Below, one piece after another: positions 1 to 4,960 of a stretch of 5,707 bases of DNA; positions within the stretch are counted from its first letter, which is position 1; every line of letters starts with the position of its first letter. A model generated the notes under the pieces. It was not told the origin of the DNA and did not search any database. It worked only from the letters and a program-made list of their open reading frames with translations. Source of the DNA: Candidatus Thorarchaeota archaeon (lineage in GTDB: Archaea; Asgardarchaeota; Thorarchaeia; Thorarchaeales; Thorarchaeaceae); assembly GCA_030638785.1 (NCBI GenBank), contig DAOWDY010000073.1, positions 1 to 5,707 of the forward strand, in the 5' to 3' direction. The translations under genes and the position numbers were made by a program.

Positions 1-1
1 A

Positions 2-661
2 ATTAGGATTCCTGACCATGTGACCTTCGATGATGCGATCTTTGCAGGGTGTGCTTTACCAACTGCAATTCATGCTGTAACACGAAGCCCTCTCAAGTGG
101 AATACCAATGTAGTTGTCCAAGGCGCTGGGCCAGTTGGAATAATGCTAACAATCTTAGCTTCAATTAATGGTGCTAAATCAATTACCACCATAGACCAAG
201 CACCTGGTCGTTTAGAATTGGCTAAGAAGTTTGGAGCGACACACACCCTCAACATTCGCGAGACCTCCCTAGAAGAAAGAAAAGCTTTCGTCACTGACAT
301 CTCAGAGGGACATGGACCTGACATCGTCTATGAGGCTACGGGAAATGCTCTAGCTGTCCCAGAAGGGATTGAGTTAGTGCGAGAGGGCGGAACATACACC
401 ATCTGTGGACAGTACACTGATAGTGGAACCACTGAAGTGAATCCTCATCTCATGAATAGAAAACATCTGGATATTCGAACGGTCTGGGGAACTGAAACGA
501 CGAACGTCTATCAGGCTGTGATGACGATTGCAGAGAATGTAGACAAATTCCCATTCAGAGATTTGGTGACGCATCATTACTCATTAGATGATGCTCAGAA
601 AGCGCTTGAGGTACAAGGGCAACAAGAATCGCTCAAGGCAGTTATCCATCCAAATGAATAG
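2..661 (+). CDS. Zinc-type medium-chain alcohol dehydrogenase, C-terminal part (5' end cut by window)
   Basis: The reading frame is open to the window edge, and the residues before the first possible start (GTG at 20), reading IRIPDH, fit the family. The gene therefore begins outside and the GTG is internal. The visible part starts at the end of the catalytic domain (GCALPTAIHAV, residues 16-26) and holds a full Rossmann domain: the GAGPVG dinucleotide loop at about 41-46, and an acidic Asp at the end of strand 2 (TTIDQ, about 65), which favours NAD(H) over NADP(H). The C-terminus returns to the catalytic fold, ending KAVIHPNE. Known of the family: reversible alcohol/polyol to aldehyde/ketone oxidation in the cytoplasm. 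The N-terminal region with the zinc ligands is not in view, so the substrate and even zinc use cannot be judged. It converges on the DinB-like gene 16 bp downstream. Confidence 0.88.
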   Translation: MRIPDHVTFDDAIFAGCALPTAIHAVTRSPLKWNTNVVVQGAGPVGIMLTILASINGAKSITTIDQAPGRLELAKKFGATHTLNIRETSLEERKAFVTDISEGHGPDIVYEATGNALAVPEGIELVREGGTYTICGQYTDSGTTEVNPHLMNRKHLDIRTVWGTETTNVYQAVMTIAENVDKFPFRDLVTHHYSLDDAQKALEVQGQQESLKAVIHPNE

Positions 662-668
662 AGTGGAG

Positions 669-693
669 TCAGATGAATCATGCATTCATCTGA
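669..693. terminator. Hairpin between convergent genes, possible bidirectional terminator
   Basis: A perfect 10-bp inverted repeat (TCAGATGAAT at 669-678, ATTCATCTGA at 684-693) surrounds a 5-nt loop (CATGC). It starts 7 bp after the dehydrogenase stop codon and covers the stop codon of the opposing DinB-like gene. No T-run follows on either strand, so it is not a classical intrinsic terminator. Its position suggests transcript-end formation or 3'-end protection for both genes, which is inference. Confidence 0.5.
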
Positions 694-1202
694 TATAACC
701 GCTTGAGTATCGATATTTGACCGATGTGGATGGCTTCATGCTCAATGATATGATAGAGAATCCACTCGATGCTCACTGCCGCGTGGTCAAGCTCAACGAG
801 ATGACCCAAGTGACTATCAGTCAGGTCTGATATGCGTTCAAGAACTTCCTTCCTGACTTCTGCAAGTCTCTTGATGTAAAACTGTACTTTCTTCCCCTTG
901 ATCTGAGGGATTTCTTCTCTAAGGGAGAATGCATGTTTCCACTTCTCATAGTCCATCTCAAGACCATCAATATCCTCGAATATCCATGACCACTCTACTG
1001 CAGCAATATGAAGTAAAAGAGTACCAATCGTTTCAATACGCTTCTCGTCGGGAGTATAGTCCAGCTCTTTCTGAGTCAGTCCATCCATTCGTTTGAGCAG
1101 TTTCTCTCTCGCCTTTTCCAGCATTGCATACAATTGTGCAACACGTGGCTCTAATTCATCAATCATCTCCAAGGATATGATTCGCTTTTCTTCTCCGTCC
1201 AT
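678..1202 (-). CDS. DinB/YfiT-like four-helix-bundle putative metalloprotein
   Basis: From the ATG at 1202 this is a 174-residue, mostly helical protein. It has the DinB-superfamily layout: a first long amphipathic helix (about 16-42), a His in the second helix (LLLHIAAVEWSW, His65), and a final helix with a HxxxH pair (IEHEAIHIGQI, His155 and His159). In the family these three His typically bind one divalent metal. The WSW next to His65 and HIGQ after the last His are also typical. Members include thiol-transferases and many proteins of unknown role, so no substrate can be named. The frame stays open to a TTG at 1226 (182 aa), and an internal ATG at 1166 (162 aa) keeps the whole fold. An AT-rich box near 1228 would suit a leaderless ATG at 1202, while a TATA-like GTATAAG near 1212 would favour the start at 1166. 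The start is therefore uncertain. It is a single gene, convergent with the dehydrogenase. Confidence 0.8.
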   Translation of the reverse strand: MDGEEKRIISLEMIDELEPRVAQLYAMLEKAREKLLKRMDGLTQKELDYTPDEKRIETIGTLLLHIAAVEWSWIFEDIDGLEMDYEKWKHAFSLREEIPQIKGKKVQFYIKRLAEVRKEVLERISDLTDSHLGHLVELDHAAVSIEWILYHIIEHEAIHIGQISILKRLYQMNA

Positions 1203-1434
1203 ATGATATCTTATACAAAGCCGCAATATCTGTCTAACCGTTTACACCCGCCTACATTCTCCAGATGAATAGCAATCCGTGTGTCATTCCGTGCTTAGAT
1301 TTAAATGAAAAAGTATCAGCCAAAGTCTAAGGCAGGCGGAATGTGATGGTTCACTGAACGATTTTCCCGAGTATTACACCACACCTAGTTCAATTTGGGG
1401 AGAGTCGTTTGTTGATCGCATTTGGCTAATCTGA

Positions 1435-1514
1435 GCCCTGTCTTTTCTGATTCTGGCCGAATCAGTGGGCAATGATGCAGTTCCTCTCGTGGTGAGAGCT
1501 ACTCCCCTTTTTTT
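1435..1514 (+). ncRNA. Candidate structured small RNA or orphan terminator
   Basis: A perfect 7-bp hairpin (CTGATTC at 1447-1453, loop TGGCC, GAATCAG at 1459-1465) is enclosed by GCCC at 1435-1438 pairing with GGGC at 1467-1470 across an asymmetric internal loop. A second hairpin follows (CTCTC at 1484-1488, loop GTGGT, GAGAG at 1494-1498). Nine bases later comes a run of seven T at 1508-1514, as at an archaeal U-rich terminator. No + strand gene ends here, so there is no obvious protein transcript to terminate. A TTTAAATG box at 1300-1307 would place a start near 1330, giving a transcript of roughly 185 nt. It matches no RNA family I recognise: boxes for a C/D guide RNA are incomplete and there is no tRNA-like arm. 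The structure is seen; transcription is inferred. Confidence 0.27.
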
Positions 1515-1548
1515 CTTATCTAGATGATACACTATCTACCAAATGGAT

Positions 1549-1575
1549 AGGGTTTTCAATCAGCTATAAAACCCT
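1549..1575 (+). promoter_or_regulatory. mobA promoter: TATA box inside an inverted repeat
   Basis: CTATAAAA at 1564-1571 is a good archaeal TATA box. It predicts a transcript start near 1592 and a leader of about 20 nt with a ribosome site. An 8-bp perfect inverted repeat (AGGGTTTT 1549-1556, AAAACCCT 1568-1575, spacer 11) overlaps the TATA box and the BRE position. A dimeric factor bound there would compete with TBP/TFB, so this is a candidate repressor operator. Just upstream TATCTA occurs twice (1517-1522 and 1533-1538). Confidence 0.55.
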
Positions 1576-1599
1576 GAACACAGTCAGAAATGGAACATC

Positions 1600-1603
1600 G
1601 GAG
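1600..1603 (+). promoter_or_regulatory. Ribosome binding site of mobA
   Basis: GGAG lies 8 nt before the ATG at 1612. It fixes that start and fits the predicted transcript start near 1592. Confidence 0.65.
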
Positions 1604-1611
1604 ATATCAGA

Positions 1612-2241
1612 ATGTCCCTAGATAATGTAACTGTAGCAATCCTAGCCGGAGGGGACTCAAGCCGATTTGGGTCAGAAAAATCTCTTGCACTATTTCACAG
1701 AAAACCCCTTGTGACCCATATGGTTCCTATTGCGAAAGTCTTTGCTTCTAGAGTGATTATTGTCGCATCTAGTGAGAAACAACAGGCATTGCTTAGTGAA
1801 GTAGTATCTGATATCGATATAGTGTTAGACGTTGAAGGGTCTGAGCGTTGTGCTCTCAATGGTTCTGTGACTGCTTTTGAGTATTCAGAGAACGAGTATA
1901 CGCTTCTACTTCCTGTGGACACTCCCTTGGCAAGTAAGGGTCTCCTGAAATCGATTCTTCAACTTCGTGATGGACATGGCGCTGTTGTTCCTGCATGGCC
2001 GAACGGTTTTGTTGAACCACTTCATGCAGTCTACCTGACTGAACATGCATATGACAAGGGACTAGAAGCATTGGAAACTGGGCAACGAAGAATGCAGGAT
2101 CTTCTCAACTTGCTGACCAATGTCCTGTACATTCAGACAGAGATTCTAAGGATGTTTGATGAGAAACTGGACACCTTTGCCAATGTCAATACAGTCAATG
2201 AATTGAAGCAACTTGAAGAAGACATACCCCGGTCTAGATAA
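1612..2241 (+). CDS. mobA: Molybdenum cofactor guanylyltransferase-like protein MobA
   Basis: This is a 209-residue protein of the MobA-like nucleotidyltransferase fold. The N-terminal signature LAGGxSxRFGxxK is complete (residues 11-23, Arg18 and Lys23 for the nucleotide phosphates). A PVDTPL segment has the metal-binding Asp at 103, PNGFVEPLHAVY (130-141) matches the family's product-side loop, and NVNT at 191-194 is the usual C-terminal element. Members transfer GMP from GTP to molybdopterin (Mo or W form) to make the guanine dinucleotide cofactor of DMSO-reductase-type enzymes such as formate dehydrogenases; this is family knowledge. Related nucleotidyltransferases (CTP-using MocA, sugar-phosphate enzymes) share the fold, so GTP specificity is inferred. 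The ATG is set by a GGAG 8 nt upstream. It converges on hypD with a 3-bp gap and has its own TATA promoter. Confidence 0.85.
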   Translation: MSLDNVTVAILAGGDSSRFGSEKSLALFHRKPLVTHMVPIAKVFASRVIIVASSEKQQALLSEVVSDIDIVLDVEGSERCALNGSVTAFEYSENEYTLLLPVDTPLASKGLLKSILQLRDGHGAVVPAWPNGFVEPLHAVYLTEHAYDKGLEALETGQRRMQDLLNLLTNVLYIQTEILRMFDEKLDTFANVNTVNELKQLEEDIPRSR

Positions 2242-2244
2242 TCC

Positions 2245-3321
2245 TCAAAGGCCACCACTCTCATGTCGGATTCGACATGTACCCTCATGTCCAACCATAC
2301 ATGGTCCGTAAGGATCTTCGACAGTACATCTTTTACCAAAGAGTGTGCATTCTGTTGGATCTATCATTCCAAGAATGACTTCATGACAACGGCACCCAGG
2401 AAGGATATCAACTGACTCCATGGGCGGAAAATCATAACGCTTTCTCGCGTCATGTGCAGAGAATTCATCCCTGATGAACAGACCGGAGTCAGGAATAACA
2501 CCTAGTCCTCTCCAAGGAGCATCATCAACTTTGAATGCTTTCTCTAGAATCTTCTGAGCAGCAACATTACCCTCTGGTTTTACAACACGTGTGTACTCAT
2601 TTTCGGATTCAGTTCTACCTTCTTTCATCTGAAGCAGAATCATTCTAGTTGCTTCAAGGACATCTAACGGTTCGAAACCTGCAGCCACGCAGGGAACTCC
2701 ATGGGTTTCAGCAAGCGAGCTAAAGGCGTTGGTACCTACAATTGCACTAACATGTCCTGGTGTGATAAATCCATCAACTGCAAATCCCTCGAGACCTACA
2801 AGAATTTCCATGGCTGGTGGGATGACTTTGAGTGATGTTAATATTGAGAAGTTAGATGGAGGACCTCTCACAATTTCCACAGCCATCGTTGGAGCTGTTG
2901 TTTCAAAGCCTGCGCCTATGAAGACCACATCCTTTTCTGGGTTCTTTCGAGCAATCTCGACAGCATCGCCTATTCCATATACAATACGAACGTCCGCACC
3001 ATTCGCACGTTCTTTTACAATCGACGATGATGTTGATGGCACACGGATCATGTCGCCGAACGTTGTAATGATATGACCCTGTTTTGCTAGTTCGATTGCC
3101 ATATCAACATCTTGAGCTGCACATACACAGACAGGACATCCCGGTCCAGCAACAAGAGTTACTTCTTCTGGAAGTAAAGATCGAAGACCATGGCTGCTGA
3201 TAGTATCCTCATGTGTGCCACAGACATGAACGATTCTGACAGTCTTTCCTTCAGACAATCTGCGGATTTCATTGGCAACCGCTTTGGCATATTTGGGGCT
3301 ACGAAAAACATCCTTTGACAA
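2245..3321 (-). CDS. hypD: [NiFe]-hydrogenase maturation factor HypD
   Basis: A full-length HypD of 358 residues, close to the family's usual length. Known role: a cytoplasmic iron-sulfur scaffold that, with HypC and HypE, builds the Fe(CN)2CO unit of [NiFe]-hydrogenase. Motifs in order: HVCGTHEDT (32-40, catalytic-type Cys34), GPGCPVC (59-65, Cys62 and Cys65, with a further Cys67), TFGDMIRVP (87-95), GFETTAP (138-144), ITPGHVSAIVG (186-196), PCVAAGFEPLDVL (210-222), and the C-terminal cysteine block (Cys310, 312, 325, 332, 341, 349) for the [4Fe-4S] cluster. The start is TTG, supported by TGAGG (GAGG at 3330-3333) 8 nt upstream and by the N-terminus aligning with family starts. The usual neighbours hypC and hypE are absent here: the gene converges on mobA and follows a small unrelated gene. 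The third motif residue after Cys34-Gly-Thr-His is Glu-Asp rather than the bacterial Thr-His. Confidence 0.95.
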   Translation of the reverse strand: MSKDVFRSPKYAKAVANEIRRLSEGKTVRIVHVCGTHEDTISSHGLRSLLPEEVTLVAGPGCPVCVCAAQDVDMAIELAKQGHIITTFGDMIRVPSTSSSIVKERANGADVRIVYGIGDAVEIARKNPEKDVVFIGAGFETTAPTMAVEIVRGPPSNFSILTSLKVIPPAMEILVGLEGFAVDGFITPGHVSAIVGTNAFSSLAETHGVPCVAAGFEPLDVLEATRMILLQMKEGRTESENEYTRVVKPEGNVAAQKILEKAFKVDDAPWRGLGVIPDSGLFIRDEFSAHDARKRYDFPPMESVDILPGCRCHEVILGMIDPTECTLFGKRCTVEDPYGPCMVGHEGTCRIRHESGGL

Positions 3322-3329
3322 GGTGAGAA

Positions 3330-3333
3330 CCTC
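3330..3333 (-). promoter_or_regulatory. Ribosome binding site of hypD
   Basis: On the minus strand GAGG (in TGAGG) lies 8 nt before the TTG start at 3321. It decides this non-ATG start, because the frame is otherwise open further upstream. Confidence 0.65.
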
Positions 3334-3353
3334 AGCTACGGCTGGTTGTGTTG

Positions 3354-3371
3354 TATTCGCGAATAAAGGTA
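3354..3371 (-). promoter_or_regulatory. Possible hypD promoter with 12-bp palindrome
   Basis: TATTCGCGAATA at 3354-3365 is a perfect 12-bp palindrome centred about 38 nt upstream of the hypD start. On the minus strand CCTTTATT (about 3362-3369) overlaps it as a TATA-like box and would place the transcript start near 3339, giving a leader of about 18 nt that contains the GAGG site. The palindrome is therefore placed like an operator next to the TATA box. The symmetry is seen; regulation is inference. Confidence 0.4.
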
Positions 3372-3390
3372 AGCATCTGGATGTCGTGAA

Positions 3391-3729
3391 TTACTCTCTA
3401 TGATTAGCATCTAAGATAACTAATGCTTCTCCAATTGAAATAGAGAGTTTGCTCGCAAGCTCCTTGGGACTGATATCAGGATCTTTAGGGAGAATCTTAT
3501 CTTGGTAATAACCAGCTAATCCAGAATAAAGTGGACTCCTCATAGTAGTTTCTACAAGAATTGGCCATAATGGGTTTGCTTTGAACTCTGAGAGGTCGAT
3601 GTCCATCATTCTAGTTGAAGTCTTTTTACGTGGCTCAGGTTTAATGCTGACTTCCTCTGAGCGACTCTTTGTATGCTTGTGAAGTTTATCCTGCTTCAAA
3701 GTTGCGTCCCATCCCTTGATTCCCGGCAA
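3391..3729 (-). CDS. Small conserved-looking protein with possible C-terminal helix-turn-helix, function unknown
   Basis: I do not recognise this 112-residue protein. Residues 1-42 are polar and Lys/Arg/Glu-rich, likely disordered. Residues 43-83 are aromatic-rich (ANPLWPIL, SPLYSGLAGYY) and probably helical. Residues 85-108 (DISPKELASKLSISIGEALVIL) have the spacing of a helix-turn-helix: SPKELASKL, a turn, then SIGEALVIL. It could be a small DNA-binding protein, but the same pattern occurs in protein-binding winged helices. The start at 3729 is TTG without a clear ribosome site. A TTG at 3699, or the paired ATGs at 3609 and 3606 that begin the conserved-looking part, are alternatives. hypD follows on the same strand after 69 bp, so cotranscription is possible although hypD seems to have its own promoter. 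Confidence 0.5.
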   Translation of the reverse strand: MPGIKGWDATLKQDKLHKHTKSRSEEVSIKPEPRKKTSTRMMDIDLSEFKANPLWPILVETTMRSPLYSGLAGYYQDKILPKDPDISPKELASKLSISIGEALVILDANHRE

Positions 3730-3736
3730 AGACTGG

Positions 3737-3778
3737 TGGGTGTAAACCCAATGTCATTTATCGGCCGAGTATTATAAG
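3737..3778 (-). promoter_or_regulatory. Promoter of the 112-aa gene, with short palindrome near the transcript start
   Basis: On the minus strand CTTATAATA (3770-3778) is a good TATA box, preceded by a purine-containing BRE-like stretch. It predicts a start near 3750, about 20 nt before the TTG at 3729. At that spot lies TGGGT at 3737-3741 with ACCCA at 3746-3750 (loop GTAA), a 5-bp stem that could be an operator or a leader hairpin. Confidence 0.5.
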
Positions 3779-3912
3779 CCTTGGGGCAAGCGCGCCTATT
3801 TTTGACTCCCTCCACTCATTTTTTATCTTTCAAGCCAAGCAAGTCCTTTCAGTAAGGTTTAACAACATAGAGGACAGGAAAGACCATACAATGTAGGCCA
3901 ATACTGGCCCTT

Positions 3913-4227
3913 GTGGGGTATGGAATTAAGTTGCCTCATGGCATTAGAAGAATAGTTCTCGATGTTTTGAAACCACACACGCCACGACTTACTGATCTCG
4001 CTTTGATGATTTCAAGAGATCCCCAAGTCGATGGTGTGAACATATCACTGAAGGAAGTCGACCAGAACACAGAGTCAATCTCAGTGACTCTTGAGGGCGA
4101 CAACCTCAACTACGAGTCAATCAAGGAAATCCTTGAGGAAGCTGGTGCAGTAATCCATTCTATTGATCAGGTTGTTGCTGGAAAGGAGCTGATTGAGGAA
4201 GTATCACTTCAACCAGAGAATTCATGA
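3913..4227 (+). CDS. DUF211 family protein
   Basis: A 104-residue protein matching the DUF211 family (archaeal, about 95-100 residues). The N-terminal GIRRIVLDVLKPH (10-22), DGVNISLKEVD (40-50), the TESISVTLEGDNLNYESIKEILEE strand-helix (53-76) and the closing GAVIHSIDQVVAGK (78-91) are all in family order. The pattern is a beta-alpha-beta ferredoxin-like fold. Family function is not established; a ligand- or metal-binding regulatory role has been considered from the fold only. The frame has no ATG. GTG at 3913 is the longest start and TTG at 3931 (98 aa) sits closer to the conserved core; neither has a good ribosome site, so it may be leaderless (weak AT-rich ATACAAT near 3887). It is transcribed divergently from the 112-aa gene and converges on the next gene with a 6-bp gap. 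Confidence 0.88.
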   Translation: MGYGIKLPHGIRRIVLDVLKPHTPRLTDLALMISRDPQVDGVNISLKEVDQNTESISVTLEGDNLNYESIKEILEEAGAVIHSIDQVVAGKELIEEVSLQPENS

Positions 4228-4233
4228 ACTGTG

Positions 4234-4848
4234 TTAACGTCCCCGAAGTTGATTGAGCAATCTGCTACTCTCTTCCTCGATTCTGCGTTGAGCTAGAGTG
4301 AGTAGTTCTTGCTCAAAAGCAGATGGTACGATATTCACAATATTACACAATTTGTCTACAATTCTTTCTGCAAGAGTATGTGGAGCAATAACGCTGCCCG
4401 TTACAATGCTCTTGACAACCTCTTCTCCTACGCTAGCTCTGATTACTGAATTCACAACATTAGCTATTGTTCCATCAGGGTCAACAAAGAAGGGAAGCTG
4501 ATTCTTATCATGCAAAGTGATGAATCCTAATTTTACCGATATTGCCTCGGTATACCATTCAAGGCTGGATTCCTTCATCCTGAGTCTAGAAGCAAATTCG
4601 GACTTTGTGAGGGGATTCGGATGACTCCATGGGTGACGAGTCACTATATAGAGAGCTGCACCAAAAAACGGGTCGGGTTCACGAGGAATGTCTTCTTTTG
4701 AAACATAGCGGCGAATGAGATCTAGAGCCATCATTTGGTAACTCTCTTCGATCTTATTCTCTTTGAAGAATTGATGAGCATCCCTAACCATATTGACCAC
4801 TACCATCGGATTGGCAGCAAGATCCTCATACTCATCGCGAAAAACCAT
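4234..4848 (-). CDS. Cyclin-fold-like (TFB/TFIIB core-like) protein, function unknown
   Basis: A 204-residue all-helical protein from an ATG with a GAGAG stretch just upstream. Residues about 38-109 follow the helix pattern of a TFB cyclin repeat: a first helix (MMALDLIRRYVS), then FFGAALYIVTRHP (61-73) like the AALYxxCR helix of TFB, then LTKSEFASRLRMKESSLEWYTEAISVKLGF (80-109) like the DEIAxxSGVxxxxIxRTYRxLxxxLG helix-turn-helix. Residues 125-178 could be a degenerate second repeat, and 180-201 is a charged terminal helix. There is no N-terminal zinc ribbon (no CxxC) and only one cysteine (168), so it cannot be a normal TFB. It may bind DNA or protein as a cyclin-box adaptor. The assignment rests on pattern resemblance only. 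It converges on the DUF211 gene. Confidence 0.6.
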   Translation of the reverse strand: MVFRDEYEDLAANPMVVVNMVRDAHQFFKENKIEESYQMMALDLIRRYVSKEDIPREPDPFFGAALYIVTRHPWSHPNPLTKSEFASRLRMKESSLEWYTEAISVKLGFITLHDKNQLPFFVDPDGTIANVVNSVIRASVGEEVVKSIVTGSVIAPHTLAERIVDKLCNIVNIVPSAFEQELLTLAQRRIEEESSRLLNQLRGR

Positions 4849-4960
4849 ATCTCTCAGCCTACTATATCCCTTGAAACCTCTCTATTGGAAACTGAGGTCA
4901 GTAATAAAAATGCATAGGAAACCGGTTCAATCTAGAGCTGTGTTACGCGCCGATTGGCTT
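4849..4960 (-). promoter_or_regulatory. Spacer with weak promoter for the cyclin-fold-like gene
   Basis: On the minus strand a TTTTTATTA stretch (4902-4910) could act as a TATA box, giving a start near 4880 and a leader of about 30 nt. An 8-bp palindrome AACCGGTT lies at 4920-4927, just upstream of it. The 112-bp gap argues against tight coupling with the coiled-coil gene. Confidence 0.3.

Larger units (their letters stand above)
1227..1611. other. Gene-free region of about 385 bp upstream of mobA and of the DinB-like gene
   Basis: No convincing protein gene is present. The longest small frame I examined (ATG at 1265) encodes only 21 codons and has no ribosome site. The region holds the promoter end of the DinB-like gene (about 1203-1250), a TTTAAATG TATA-like box on + at 1300-1307, two hairpins followed by a T-run (1435-1514), and the mobA control region (1517-1603). 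A GC-richer structured middle with AT-rich edges would suit a small RNA gene, but I recognise no known RNA family in it. Confidence 0.6.

Noticed and set aside
20..22. GTG at 20 as the true start of the dehydrogenase
   Set aside because: The frame continues upstream with family-like residues, and a start here would remove the catalytic domain.
1265..1330. Tiny ORF of 21 codons starting at ATG 1265 in the gene-free region
   Set aside because: No ribosome site, no recognisable pattern and a length expected by chance.
1341..1480. C/D-box guide RNA, suggested by GTGATGG, AATGATGC and scattered CTGA
   Set aside because: The boxes are not in the C - guide - D' - C' - guide - D order, and the spacing between GTGATGG and CTGA is too short for a guide.
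2729..3076. + strand open frame inside hypD
   Set aside because: It lies antisense to strongly conserved HypD motifs and is produced by their codon bias.
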